DNA from: G963663495 sp963663495 | GTDB lineage: Bacteria > Bacteroidota > Rhodothermia > Rhodothermales > Bin80 | Assembly: GCA_963663495.1 (NCBI GenBank) | Contig: OY760427.1 | Coordinates: forward strand, 1,736,001 to 1,800,000 | DNA length: 64,000 nucleotides | Reading direction: 5' to 3' | Part shown: positions 44,511-55,299 of the stretch, piece after piece | Layout of the letters: each line of letters begins with the position of its first letter | Position numbering within the stretch: position 1 is the first letter of the stretch | Made by a program: the position numbers and the translations under genes | The notes under the pieces: generated by a model | Seen by the model: only the letters and a program-made list of their open reading frames with translations | The model's database searches: none | Told to the model about the DNA's origin: nothing

Positions 44511-46028
44511 TTACGCTGTAGCCCTACGCCGTTCCTTATTGGTGAGTTCAAGGAGCATCTTACCGATGTCACCTTGTAGAGTAGCCATTTGATCGTTGGT
44601 CATACGCCATTCCCAGTTGTCGCCGGTGGTACCCGGCACATTCATGCGAGCGCTTTCGGGCAAGCCCAGCACATCCTGCACAGGAGAGACTACCCATCCG
44701 GCGGCGGATTGCATTAGCGCGCGCAGTGCGCAAATCGAAATATCTTTGTCTGGATCGCCGAAAGCGCGAAGATAGCGTCTTGCAAATGTGCGTTCATGGT
44801 CCGCTAATCTGGGCGACGCCCACCATCCGGACAGGGTATTGTTGTCGTGGGTGCCTGTGTACACGGCTTGGTTCGCACGATAGTTGTGGGGCAAATGTTC
44901 GTTGCCTTCGTCGCTGCCAAATGCAAACTGAAGTACAGCCATGCCAGGATATCCGAACTGTTCCAACAAGGCGACAACATCTTCTGTAATGACACCGAGG
45001 TTCTCGGCAACGATTGGTAAGGGACCGAGCGCTGCCTCCATGCGGGAGAATACAGCGGGCCCCGGGCCTTGCTTCCAGCACCCGGTTGCCGCAGTCAGGG
45101 AGTCCGCTGGCACCGACCAATAGGCAGCGAAGCCGCGAAAATGATCAAGTCGTACCGCGTCAAAGAGAGCGAACGCATAGCGTAAGCGTTCCGTCCACCA
45201 GCTGTAGCCTTCCTCTTCCATTTTTTCCCAGCGATACAGCGGGTTCCCCCAGCGCTGGCCAGCATCACTGAAAAAATCCGGCGGCACGCCGGCCACCACG
45301 GTTGGTCTGCCGTGATCATTCAGACAGAAGTAGTGGGGGGCTGCCCACACATCGCTGCTATCATGCGCAACATAGATTGGCAAGTCGCCAACGATCTTTA
45401 CGCCACGCTCCCTGCACCGTGCTTGAAGCAAGCTCCATTGGGAACGGAAGATGTACTGGCAGAACTTGTGCTTCAGTCTACCTCGCCGAAACTTGATACG
45501 AAGCGAGCGCATGGCCTCCGGTTGTCGCGTAGCAATGGGTGTTGGCCATTCTGTCCAGGGCAGGTGCCCTCGGGTTTCATCCTTTACTGCGGCAAACGAC
45601 GCGTAATCGTCCAGCCATGTATTGTTGGCATCGCAGAACTGAATGAAGGGTTCGGACGCCGGCATCTGCTCGAACCTAAGAAATGCCTTCTCCAGCAGTA
45701 AGCGTTTCCACCGAATCACACGCCCATAGATCACTCGGTCTGCGGGGAAATGCGGTGCTGTGTCCAAGTCGCCGGCAGCCAAGTAACCGTTCTGATACAG
45801 AAGTTCGGGGCTGATCAGCAGCGGGTTGCCTGCAAAGGCCGATGGGCTGGCATACGGACTCCGGCCAAATCCGAGGGGAACGACCGGGAGTACCTGCCAT
45901 ATCGTTTGCCCCAGCCTTGAGCAAGTATCCGCGAACCGGTAGGCGTCTGGCCCGATATCGCCAATACCGTATTGTCCAGGGAGGCTAGAGATGTGGAGTA
46001 ACAGTCCGCTTGCACGGTCAAGAATCAT
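44511..46028 (-). CDS. malQ: 4-alpha-glucanotransferase (amylomaltase)
   Basis: It transfers alpha-1,4-glucan segments and works with glycogen enzymes. 505 residues, normal length for a GH77 enzyme. Start MILDRASGLLLHISSLPGQYGIGDIGPDAY is typical; the nucleophile Asp is in DAVRLDHFRGFAAYW, the acid in IVAENLGVIT and the third acid in YTGTHDNNT. The stop codon at 44511-44513 is part of the target duplication of tnpB element C, so the coding sequence is unaltered. The upstream 195 bp to the IS256-like element hold no other gene. Confidence 0.93.
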   Translation of the reverse strand: MILDRASGLLLHISSLPGQYGIGDIGPDAYRFADTCSRLGQTIWQVLPVVPLGFGRSPYASPSAFAGNPLLISPELLYQNGYLAAGDLDTAPHFPADRVIYGRVIRWKRLLLEKAFLRFEQMPASEPFIQFCDANNTWLDDYASFAAVKDETRGHLPWTEWPTPIATRQPEAMRSLRIKFRRGRLKHKFCQYIFRSQWSLLQARCRERGVKIVGDLPIYVAHDSSDVWAAPHYFCLNDHGRPTVVAGVPPDFFSDAGQRWGNPLYRWEKMEEEGYSWWTERLRYAFALFDAVRLDHFRGFAAYWSVPADSLTAATGCWKQGPGPAVFSRMEAALGPLPIVAENLGVITEDVVALLEQFGYPGMAVLQFAFGSDEGNEHLPHNYRANQAVYTGTHDNNTLSGWWASPRLADHERTFARRYLRAFGDPDKDISICALRALMQSAAGWVVSPVQDVLGLPESARMNVPGTTGDNWEWRMTNDQMATLQGDIGKMLLELTNKERRRATA

Positions 46029-46321
46029 TTCACATCAGCAAGTGCGCAGGGGAAGGTAGGAAACATCCGGCTATGGCGGTGGACGCTGGTCCCTCTTCGA
46101 ACCTGATCAGCGTCGTCCTGTCCGGTCCATTGGACGGACAAAGCCCCCAGTGGGTCATGGGGAGGGGCGCAGGGATGTTTGGGTGATGCGACCGATCAAG
46201 ACTTGATTCCTTGCAGCAAGCCCGGCGGCGTGCCATTCCTTGTTGGCTGAAAAAGTGATTATTGGTTCGGTGTTGGCTTGGGTTTCCTAAGCCTTTTCAC
46301 CATACGGATCCATGATCACTT

Positions 46322-47383
46322 ATGAGTTTATCAGATGATTTATCGCAGCTCATTCAGGGGCTGCGTCATGCCGGCGCGTCCGGTCGGCAGCTGCAATTTG
46401 ACTTGTTGCGGCACCTCACCCAGTGTGTGCAACAGTTGACGTCTAGTCTGGAAGAGGATGTTATGCTTCCGTCGGATAATGCGGCTCCAGACGGCACTAG
46501 GGAGCAGTTGGCAGAAGCACCTTCCGAGGAGGAAAACATCGTCCGTGCTCCAGAGTCTCTGGAGTCTCCGGGAGGCTTGGCATTGGGGTACGATGATGAT
46601 GCTGCGGCGTGCGAGCAGGCGCGGCAGGTGTTTGATACGCGCCCGTTGTGTGAAGAAGAGCACGTAATCCTTTGGCTTGATGCCATGGAAGTGTGGGGGC
46701 GACCCATAGTCGTGTGCATGGCCGCTACCATTGAGGGTTATCGGCGCATTCTGGGCTTTGTGGAGGCTCCGTTGCACGATGCGGAGCGCGTGCAACACTT
46801 GTTACAACACTTGTTGGAGCGCGGTTTGTGCGCAGATCGGGGGCTCTTCTGCATCACTCCTGATGTGACCTCGCTGACCGGCGTACTGCAAGAGTGCTTG
46901 GGTACCGGTATGCAGCAGCAACACTGCCAGATGCACAAGCGCACGCGTGTAGTGAGTTATCTGTCCGAGCAGGACGGGCGGCGCATTCGGGGGGCGATCA
47001 CGCGTGCTTTCGCCGTGCCGGATCCGAAGGTGGCGCATGCAGCGTTGATGCAGATCCATACGGACCTTTTGGTGTGTAACCGGTCTGCGGCCCGGTGGCT
47101 CTTGCGGGGTCTGGATAGGACGCTGACACTGCACCGGACAGGACTGTACGAACAGTTGAGCCCGAGCCTTCGAAGTACTCGTTGTGTGGCCCATGTATCC
47201 AAGAAGCTGGTGCGGCGGCTACGCGATGTTCGCTTATGGATGCCGCCAGACAAGCGCCGTGCTTGTCTGGCGTTGTTGCTTCTTGAGATCGAGTCACATA
47301 TGCGAAGATTGCCCCGCGCTGCGCAAGATCCAGCGATGCGATCAGCATTGTTTCCTTCCATCAATCAGACAAACGATAACTGA
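46322..47383 (+). CDS. Catalytically degenerate transposase paralogue, copy 2
   Basis: 353 residues, full length and nearly the same as the copy at 8155. I count about a dozen nucleotide differences. Amino-acid changes fall mostly in the acidic linker (residues 60-80: G/R, S/I, C/R, P/L), plus E/Q near 34 and G/H near 163. The transposase-like core is otherwise unchanged, including D120, the C202/H205 pair and His in place of the catalytic Glu at 291. Retention of an open frame in both copies, while the transposase next to it is broken in each, argues that the reading frame matters. Confidence 0.75.
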   Translation: MSLSDDLSQLIQGLRHAGASGRQLQFDLLRHLTQCVQQLTSSLEEDVMLPSDNAAPDGTREQLAEAPSEEENIVRAPESLESPGGLALGYDDDAAACEQARQVFDTRPLCEEEHVILWLDAMEVWGRPIVVCMAATIEGYRRILGFVEAPLHDAERVQHLLQHLLERGLCADRGLFCITPDVTSLTGVLQECLGTGMQQQHCQMHKRTRVVSYLSEQDGRRIRGAITRAFAVPDPKVAHAALMQIHTDLLVCNRSAARWLLRGLDRTLTLHRTGLYEQLSPSLRSTRCVAHVSKKLVRRLRDVRLWMPPDKRRACLALLLLEIESHMRRLPRAAQDPAMRSALFPSINQTNDN

Positions 47384-48111
47384 CCTATGTCCAAAGATGT
47401 CATGCAGATAGAAAACCCCGGCACACTACCGGAGGGTCTCCAGAAGATACTAGACACGGGGATCGATTCCCTGAAGCTGTTAGTAGAGCATCTTGGCACG
47501 ATGCAACTGGCGTTTTTTCTTGCGGTCATGGAAGCCGAGGTAAAGTCTCTCTGCGGTGTGCGCAGAAAGCGCGACAACAATAAGCAGCACAAGGGGCGGT
47601 ACGAGCGGTGGGGGAGCAGACCGGGCTCTATCATGATTGGAGATGAGCGGGTAAAGGTGAGTGTGCCGCGTGTACAGGACCGGGTGAAGGGTAAAGCGCG
47701 TCCTCTGGAGACCTACAAATTGTTGCACAAGCCGAATCCGAATATGGTGGAGCGTATCGCCCGGAAAATTGTGTATGGTATTAGCCAGCGGAACTACAAG
47801 AAGGTGGCAACGGAGTTTGTTGGCAGTTTTGGATTGAGCGCTTCCTCAATCAGTCGCAAGTACAAGAGTTACAGTGCACAGGTATTGAAGGAGCAGGAGG
47901 AGCGTAATCTGGCGGAGAACACGTTTGTAGCGTTGCTGCTGGACGGCAAGTACTTTCAGGGGGTGCAGGTATTGATTTGTGTAGGGATTACGGATAAGGG
48001 CGAGAAGATAGTAGTAGGGATGGTGGAGACGGCGACAGAGAACGCCGAGGCGGTAAAAGGGCTGCTGCAGGATTTGATTGATCGCGGTCTGCGGTATGAT
48101 AAGGGGCTTTT

Positions 48112-50462
48112 CCTAACTTCGCCATCCGGTCAGGGGAAAACGCTGAGTTCCGTCTCCAATTCTCTCGTTTTTCCCTCCTAATAGGGCTATTTCGGCTAAA
48201 TTCGGCGTTTTTCGACCTTTTTTAGCCGACTTTTTCGGAAAAGGTAATGTAGTGCTATCGCGGTGTGGACGGCAACCTCCCCCCAACCACCCCGGTACCT
48301 TACCTCGTACCAATTCCACACTCCGATCATGTTTATCCGAAACCGACCCTACAAACGTAAAGACGGTAAGAAATGCAACAGCTTTGCCCTCATCGAATCC
48401 TATCGCAAAGACGGTACCTCCAAACACCGTACCCTCCTTAATCTCGGCCCGAACTTCAACATCCCCCGCAGTCTGTGGGGGGAGCTGACCCACTGTGTTA
48501 CTGCCCGACTCAAAGGGAAAGCCAGCCTCCCTTTCCAGAATGATGAAGCCTTTCTCAAAGCGGTCGACGACATCGTTGCACATCTCGAAAGCAAGGGCTA
48601 CGACATCCATCGCACATCCCATCAGCAACACCTCATTGATCCAGAGAAAACAACCCATCCCGATTCCCGGACCGTCGGCGGAGAACGACTGATCCTTCAG
48701 ACATTGGAACAGCTCGGACTGGCTGTACTGCTACGTTCGCTCAACTTCTGCGAGAAACACGTCAAGCTCTGCTGTGCGCTGATCGTCGGACGTATGCTCC
48801 ACCCGGGCAGTGAACGAGAAACGCATAAATGGCTGTGTAAAACCTCCAGTGTTCTGCAGCTTCTGGATTTGGAACCCCCGAGTCTCAACACCCTCTATCG
48901 TTGCACTGATCTGATCCATAAGCATATGGATCAGATCATGGAGAAACTCTTTGGCATTACCAAAGCGGTATTGCATTTTGAAGAAACGATCGTCTTTTAT
49001 GATTTAACCAATACCTATTACCACGGCAAGAAGAAAGGGAAGTTGTTGTCGCATGGGCGCAGCAAGGAGAAGCGCAGTGATTGTCCGTTGGTTACGCTGG
49101 CGCTCACCCTGGATGGTTCGGGGTTCCCCCGCAATGTGCAGATCCTGCCGGGCAATGCAGGGGAACCGGCAACGCTCAAAGAGGCGATTGAGAAACTAAA
49201 CGGCGCTACTCCCACAGTGATTATGGACTCCGGCATTGCGACGGAGCAGAATCTGCAGTACCTGAAAGAACAGGGACTGAACTGGATCACCGTGGAGCGT
49301 TCCAAAGCCCCTCCAGTCCCCGAAAACAAGCCGGATCAACAGTTTACGACCGCAGGGGGAGTCAAGATCAAAGCCTGGAAGATCACCAAAAAGGAAAAAG
49401 ATGTTGAAGATGTTGAAGACGAAAAAGACGTTGAAGATAATGCGGAACTACGCGTGTTTGTGCACAGTGAGGCTAAGCAGGCGAAGGAGGATCAGATCCT
49501 TGAAACCCAATGCAAGAAGTTTGTGAAGGCGCTCACTACACTACATGAGGGACTCTCGAAACCCGGGTACTTGAAGAACTATGAAAAGGTCACGATAAAG
49601 GTTGGTCGTCTGAAGGAAAAGTACAAGAAGGTCTCACACCTGTATGAGGTAGAGGTCAGCAAAAAGGAGGGCACCAAGCATGCAGAATCCGTTACGGTAG
49701 CCCGGCGTGCTTCGCATGCGCGTCGCACCCAGGCCAGCGGAGGGTATGTGCTTCGGACCAGTCATACCGGATGGTCGGTGGAAAAGGTTGCACGAACCTA
49801 CTGGCGACTTACAGAGATTGAGCGCACATTCAGAGTCATGAAATCGGACCTCGGTCTACGGCCCATCTACCACAGCAGAGATGACCGCATTGAAGGACAT
49901 CTGTTCATCACGGTACTGGCTTATCATGCTGCCCATCTGGTTCGCACCAGACTCAAGGAACACGGGATTCATGATAGTTGGGCGACGACCCGAGACAAGT
50001 TGAACAGGATTCGTCGGATTACGACCAAGATGGTTAAGAACCAATATCGGTACCTGATCACGGAGGTGGATCAGGATCTGCCTCCGAGTATGGTACAGTT
50101 CTTTGCGGTACTAGGATACGTGTATGATCCCGATGCGACCCGCACCGTGACCGAGCATGTGGAGGAAGTGAGTGCACCGGTGAGCCAGAAACCTCCAGAC
50201 TCATGACGTATGGTCCCTTCACAACGGTTGAGATAGCGTACTCCAGATGGAGCCACCAGAGCTACGTCCGATGGAAACGATCCGAGATAGATCGCAGCGA
50301 AACAGGCGGCAAAACACCAGGTAATCAGGGATTCAAACCACCCTAAACCAACTTCAACCGATCCGGTAAATCTCACCATCCATTGCTCCTGAAAAAAACG
50401 GTCCAAATATGGCCACGGGAGAATTCCGTAGGTTAGTAGCACTACGAAATGGCGAAGTTAGG
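48112..50462 (+). mobile_element. IS4/IS1634-like element, copy 2, clean
   Basis: 2,351 bp with CCTAACTTCGCCAT inverted ends and a 4-bp TTTT target duplication (48108-48111 and 50463-50466); the empty site GGGGCTTTTGGTC is read in copy 1 of the host transposase. It shows the uninterrupted leader that holds the IS66 insertion in the other copy. It looks complete and potentially active. Confidence 0.9.
48329..50206 (+). CDS. IS4/IS1634-family transposase, copy 2
   Basis: About 626 residues, differing from the copy at 13684 by only around a dozen residues (for example AVLHFEE for AVLQFEE, GLNWI for GLDWI, EKVARTY for ETVARTY). The DDE motifs are intact: YDLTNTYYHG, IMDSGIATEQN and IERTFRVMKSDLG. 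The near identity of the two copies shows recent spread inside this genome. Confidence 0.88.
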   Translation: MFIRNRPYKRKDGKKCNSFALIESYRKDGTSKHRTLLNLGPNFNIPRSLWGELTHCVTARLKGKASLPFQNDEAFLKAVDDIVAHLESKGYDIHRTSHQQHLIDPEKTTHPDSRTVGGERLILQTLEQLGLAVLLRSLNFCEKHVKLCCALIVGRMLHPGSERETHKWLCKTSSVLQLLDLEPPSLNTLYRCTDLIHKHMDQIMEKLFGITKAVLHFEETIVFYDLTNTYYHGKKKGKLLSHGRSKEKRSDCPLVTLALTLDGSGFPRNVQILPGNAGEPATLKEAIEKLNGATPTVIMDSGIATEQNLQYLKEQGLNWITVERSKAPPVPENKPDQQFTTAGGVKIKAWKITKKEKDVEDVEDEKDVEDNAELRVFVHSEAKQAKEDQILETQCKKFVKALTTLHEGLSKPGYLKNYEKVTIKVGRLKEKYKKVSHLYEVEVSKKEGTKHAESVTVARRASHARRTQASGGYVLRTSHTGWSVEKVARTYWRLTEIERTFRVMKSDLGLRPIYHSRDDRIEGHLFITVLAYHAAHLVRTRLKEHGIHDSWATTRDKLNRIRRITTKMVKNQYRYLITEVDQDLPPSMVQFFAVLGYVYDPDATRTVTEHVEEVSAPVSQKPPDS

Positions 50463-51235
50463 TTTTGGTCATCTTAGATGGTTCCAAAGGGCTTCAGAAG
50501 GCGGTGAAAGCGGTATTTGGTGATAAGGCACAGGTACAGCGGTGTACCTGGCACAAGCGAGAGAATGTGGTGAGTTACATTGAGAAAGAGGACGAAAAGG
50601 TGCGGGTTCGGGGGGAGTTGCAGCAGGCGTACGACGAGCCGAATTACGAGAAGGCAAAGGAGGCGCTTCTGAGCATAAAAAAGGGGTTGAAGGAATCCCA
50701 TCCCAAGGCAGCGAACAGCTTGTCTGAGGGGTTGGAAGAGACTTTGACGCTCCATAGACTGGGGGTGGCGGAGGAACTGGGACGCAGTTTGCAGACCAAT
50801 AACATCATGGAGAACCTGAACAGTTTGATTGCTCAACGATGCCGGAATGTCGCGCGTTGGATGAATTCGAGTCAACGTCAACGATGGGCAGCCATGGCCT
50901 ATAGGGAGTCGGAGACATGGAGCATGAAGATCCTACCCTGTGCAGACCACCTGCCGGAACTACAAGCAGTTCTACTGTAGAAGCGTGTACAGTACCACGA
51001 TGCGTGCGATAATGGGGGCAGGATCGTGCTGTGTGACGGGTTCGGCTGCCACTTAGGGGGGTAACAGCGCTATAGAGGCGTAGTGTACGGCCTCCGTAGA
51101 CGATGTAACGTGTCACTTCGCGATAAGCGGAGCAGGCGGAGGTGTATCTGGAGGGCACGCATATCCCTGCCAAAGCTGTATCGGAGGGCCCAGAAGGGCT
51201 CTCATCAGACGGTAAGCGGGCTAAATGGGGTTCAA

Positions 51236-52214
51236 ATTGAGATATCAGGCGGATGCATGGAAGGCATCCTTCAAGGAGGGTAAGAGAAGACCGAGATTCC
51301 ATTCCAGACGTGGTAGTACGCCTTCGTTCACGATCCCGGATAACGTAAGGGTTCGGGATGGCAAGCTGTATATCCCGAAAGTGGGATATATGGCGCTCCG
51401 CAGGCGGGGAGGCAACCCGTACCCTGATGGTATACCCGTCAAAGCCACGGTAAAGAAGAACGCCGGCAAAGGGTATGCTGTCATCTGCTACAAGATGGAG
51501 GCACCTGTAATAGAGGATACTGGCGGTGCTGTAGGCATTTACCGTAATTGCGGGCAGGTCGCTATGGTCTCCACAGAGGGCGATACAAGCATTATCAGAC
51601 AACCGGATACGAAGCGTCTTGATGCCAAGTTGAAGCGGCATCAGCGAAGACTGGCGAGACAGAAGAAAGGCTCCAACCGTCGTAACAGGCGGAAGCATAG
51701 AATCGCCCGCATACAGCGCAAGCGTGCTAACATCCTCACGAATGCGAACCACCAGGTAAGTCGCGGTATTGCCAATTGCTCCTCAACGGTGATACTGGAG
51801 GACCTGAAGATCAAAGCGATGATACGTTCAGCTAAGGGGACGATGGAGAGCTTTGGCACAAACGTCAAACAGAAGTCTGGCCTCAACCGTGGAATACTGC
51901 GAACAGGTTGGGGCCAGCTGGATCAGATGCTGGGCTATAAGTGCCGCAAGGTGATAAAGGTTACCGCTACCTATAGCAGTCAGCGGTGTTCTGTGTGTGG
52001 GCACACAGAAGCGAGTAACCGTAAGACACGGAGCAAATTCACGTGTATGTCCTGTGGCCATGCGGTTCATGCAGACCTGAATGCGGCTGCAAACATAGTG
52101 GCCTTCGGGATTGGGGCTGCTGCACGGCGAGGGGCGTTCGGGTTACCGACCCCTATGACCCGTGAAATTGATACTAGTGCCTCACTGTGTACAGTTGGTC
52201 ACTCACGTATATGA
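51236..52214 (+). pseudogene. tnpB: tnpB copy D, N-terminally truncated, RuvC Asp lost
   Basis: An open frame of 329 codons starts at 51225 in IS256-derived sequence (MGFKLRYQADAWK). It lacks the N-terminal domain. The first RuvC Asp is changed to Tyr (VGIYRNCGQ instead of VGIDRNCGQ); Glu and the last Asp remain. The zinc pairs are intact. The frame has stayed open despite the active-site loss, so it could encode a nuclease-dead fragment, but decay in progress is simpler. Confidence 0.8.
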
Positions 52215-52219
52215 TTCCC
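51236..52219 (+). mobile_element. Truncated tnpB element D fused to the IS256-like copy 2
   Basis: Only the tnpB 3' two-thirds and the right end (GTATATGATTCCC) remain. The left junction at about 51235 joins IS256-like 3' sequence directly to the tnpB codons for LRYQADAWK. The MITE part and about 90 N-terminal codons are missing. Confidence 0.85.
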
Positions 52220-52257
52220 TAAGGATACTCCTGAGGGTAGACGGCAGCGCATAAGTG

Positions 52258-53076
52258 TCAACCGAACGTACGGCGTAGTACAGACTCGTAAATCCTGTCG
52301 CCGAAACACCTTCGAATGAACATCAGGGGGCGAGCTGTCGCGCCCTTTACGTACCGCCGCCGCGGTTTGGCGGCGGTTGCTGCTTCGACGAACACCTGGG
52401 CGAGCACCTTGGCATCGGTTCCGCGATTCGCGGCCTTAGGATCGGACATCATCGCGAAGAATCGGTCCAGCCCCGTCTTGTAGGCGCTGTCCGGGTAGTA
52501 CTTCTGGAGACTTCCACCAACCACCTGGCCAAACTCGGTCTGGATAAGGCCAGGTTGGACCAGAACGACCTGGATATTAAACGGAGCTGTCTCAATGCGG
52601 AGGCAGTCCGACCAACCTTCAAGCGCGTGTTTGGTCGCGTGGTACCAAGCCCCGAAAGGCGTGAAGATACGTCCGCCCATAGAGGATGTGTTGACGATCC
52701 TGCCCGTGCCTTGCGTTCTCATGTGAGGCAGAACGAGCTGGGTGAGATGGCCGAGGCCAAAAAGGTTCACCTCGAACTGGTATCTCGCGTCGTCAATTGG
52801 AATGTCCTCAACAGTGCCGTAAAGGCCGAAGCCCGCGTTGTTTATAAGAACATCAATGTATCCATCGGTATCAATGATATGTTGCACGACTCGCTCGTTG
52901 TCTTCCGCCTTCGAAACGTCCATCTCAACAGGCCTAATGCCGTGCTCGGACAAATCTTGCATTCGCTCCGCCCGGCGTGCGCCGGCGTAAACGGTATGGC
53001 CCGCGTGGGCCAACAGAATGGCGGTCTCCCTACCCATGCCGGAGGAGGCTCCCGTAATCAGTACGGTCTTACCCAT
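52258..53076 (-). CDS. Short-chain dehydrogenase/reductase
   Basis: 272 residues from the ATG at 53076 (MGKTVLITGASSGMGRE); the open frame extends upstream into element DNA but the family starts here. Rossmann TGASSGMG, NNAGFG, catalytic Ser in NTSSMGG and YHATK with the catalytic Tyr and Lys give a classical NAD(P)-dependent SDR. The substrate cannot be told. The gene is isolated between two element remnants. Element E begins 41 bp upstream of its start, so its natural promoter is probably displaced. Confidence 0.88.
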   Translation of the reverse strand: MGKTVLITGASSGMGRETAILLAHAGHTVYAGARRAERMQDLSEHGIRPVEMDVSKAEDNERVVQHIIDTDGYIDVLINNAGFGLYGTVEDIPIDDARYQFEVNLFGLGHLTQLVLPHMRTQGTGRIVNTSSMGGRIFTPFGAWYHATKHALEGWSDCLRIETAPFNIQVVLVQPGLIQTEFGQVVGGSLQKYYPDSAYKTGLDRFFAMMSDPKAANRGTDAKVLAQVFVEAATAAKPRRRYVKGATARPLMFIRRCFGDRIYESVLRRTFG

Positions 53077-53195
53077 GGTATCGTTAAGTTTGTTGGTGAT
53101 TTGGATGAGATAAGATAGGGAGTTATATGGCTGAGTGCCACGCGTTTTCGCAGGAGTTACTTTTTGTGCTTTGGTGGTGCAGACAGGATGGCTTT

Positions 53196-55299
53196 GTATC
53201 CGTCCGGTGAAGTACATTATAACCGAGGGTATTTACTCTCTCAATTAGAGTAAGTTAGAGCGCGGTTCGAAGGTTTATGGGCTAGCGTCGGTTGGGTGTG
53301 CAGGAGTCAAGTACCTAACAGCGTATTCGCAGACCCGTACACGGATCTATCGGAGGACCCGGGCGCGCCTGTTTAGGGGTTCCTATGCCGCTTTCTTGAC
53401 GGTAGCTTGCTGGAAGTCCCGACTAGCTTTCCAATGATGGGGCAAGAGTTCAGCCATGCGGTCGGCAGGATGTGTCGGAAGACGGCGTAGTACGGCGGTA
53501 AGCCATTCAATCGGGTTTGTCGATTGCAACTTGCATGTGGCAAAAAGAGCGTACAGTACTGCGGACCGCTGCGCTGCCGCATGCGATCCCGCAAATAGAT
53601 GGTTTTTTTGACCAAGCGCAATCGCTCGCATCTGGTTCTCGACCAGATTGTTATCGATCTCAACCTTGCCGTCTTCCAGGTAACAAGCCAGCTTCTCCCA
53701 CCTGTTGAGCATGTACCCCACGGCTTCATCCCATCCCGCACTCGGCCGGTGCTCACGACTCTCCTCAAGCCATGGCTTCAACTTCTCCAGTACCGGCCGT
53801 GCCTCCTCCTGTCGTACCTCCACACGCCGAGCCGGACCAGCTCCCTCCTTACGCAACCCGCTCCACCGCATACAACTGCCGGATTTCCTCCATTACATGG
53901 CGCACCTTCTTGGGCTCCTTTTTCCTGCAGTCATAAAACTTGCGACGCGCATGCGCCATACATCCAAACAGCTTTATCCCGCCCCGCGTACCAAACGCAT
54001 CGTACACCACATACCCGTCGGTTTGCATCGCCCCTCTATATCCGCGCAAGAATTCCCACGGTACAGCGCGCGCACGGCTCGGGCTGTAATCCATCATCAC
54101 CACCTTCGCCCGCGGTGCCAGGTATACCCAAAGATAGCCGCGATGCGTCTTTCCTTCGTTATTCTTCCCTTTCTTCTCCTTTCCTTTCTTCTCCTTTCCT
54201 TTCTTCTTCGCGGCTTTTGCACCGGGAACGTTGTCTCATCCACCTGCAGATACCCGCTACGAAGCACCTCCTTACGCAACGCATCTCCTAACGGACCCAG
54301 ATACGTCGCTACCTTCGCAATCCAATCCCCCATTGTAGCAGCCGATAGCTTCATGCCATGGCGCTGAAACTTCTTCCGCAGCCGGTATAGCGGCATATGA
54401 TCGACATATTTGGCTACCGCCAAATACGCCAACAACCCCGGACCCGCCTTCCCCTTCGGTATGACACGCTTCGGCAACGGCGCTATGACCACCCCCTTGC
54501 GAGGCTCCTTGCAGACAACGTACTTCGGCCGCACAATCCGTACTACCCTCGTGAAGCCCGGCACATATTCCAGGTACTCCGTTACTTCCTCGCCGATGTA
54601 CTTCATACCCGCGGTGCTGCCCTCCGGCTCAAGGCGGATCACCTCTCTGGGCAGATGGTCCGGAATCGGCCCGCGCACCGGCTTGTTCTTCCCACGCCGC
54701 TTGCGCTTTACCAGGACATACTCCTCCTCCTCCTCGGGCTCAACAGCTACTGGTTCCTCTCTAAACAACCGGCCTTGCTGCGCATTGTCCGCCGGTGTGT
54801 AACGCTCACTCTTTTTGCCAGGGAGTAGGCGATACGCTTGTTCCAACCTATCTTCCAGACGGCTAATCTTCGCAGCCATATCGGCAATTGTCGCAGCCTG
54901 ATCCGCGTTTTCCTTGGATAGACGATCGGCTTTTTTCTCCAAGCTACGGACCTGTTTTCGCAGGTCCTTGTTCTCAGCCTCTTGGTTTCTTAGCCTCTGA
55001 AAAAGGGCTTCACCGGCAGGAGAGGAGGGGGAGAAAGATGCCTTGGGCCGCATAATTTATGTACATGTGCGCCCTCCACAGTGTTCCGATTCTTCTACCC
55101 CAAAACCCATGTTTTTTGTCCCCAACAGCGCTGATTGCTGACTGCATTCAGGAGCTTGGACGATAAGCTGCACACCACTCCGAAAGTCCCATATCGGCAC
55201 ACCAAACCCGGCGTATAATCACCTTGCACTAAGCTCTACAAGCGGACTACGCAGACCAATGCTAAGCCCGCTATACCATGTACTTCACCGTACGGATAC
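53196..55299 (-). mobile_element. IS66-like element, copy 2
   Basis: 2,104 bp with inverted ends GTATCCGTCCGGTGAAGTAC (left) and its near-inverse (right). It carries the same single tnpC gene as the copy at 11496, in reverse orientation, and it is broken. The absence of the usual 8-bp duplication points to a deletion next to the element. Confidence 0.85.
53383..55053 (-). pseudogene. tnpC: IS66 tnpC, copy 2, two frameshifts
   Basis: The reading frame starts at 55053 (MRPKASFSPSS) and keeps the longer coiled coil. It shifts near 54230 at the start of an expanded purine-rich tract (repeats of GAAGAAAGGAAAG coding for KPRRRKERRRKE instead of KPKKEGKEK), continues in a second frame to about 53855, and shifts again through a 2-base loss (GAGCGGGTTGCG for GAGCGTGGGTTGCG). 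The last piece still has DNNLVENQ. Slippage in the purine tract is the likely cause of the first break. Confidence 0.85.

Larger units (their letters stand above)
47387..50980 (+). pseudogene. IS256-like transposase, copy 2, split by an IS1634-like element
   Basis: Codons run 47387-48111 and resume at 50467-50980 after the insertion at 48112-50462 with its TTTT duplication. Joined, the protein is about 412 residues with a complete DDE set: LLLDGKYF, VILDGSKG and NIMENLNS, and the QRCTWHKREN block. The 29-bp duplication of copy 1 is absent here, so this copy shows the ancestral frame MQLAFFLAVMEAEVKSLCG. The insertion falls directly before the second Asp, so neither half can work alone. Confidence 0.88.
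46224..51235 (+). mobile_element. IS256-like two-gene element, copy 2, interrupted and missing its right end
   Basis: The left terminal repeat starts at 46224. Both genes are present, and the transposase gene is split by an IS1634-like element (48112-50462). The 3' non-coding region follows copy 1 to about 51235 (TGGGGTTCAAA) and then changes abruptly into the interior of a tnpB element. No right terminal repeat and no target duplication remain, so this copy is immobile unless helped. Confidence 0.85.
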
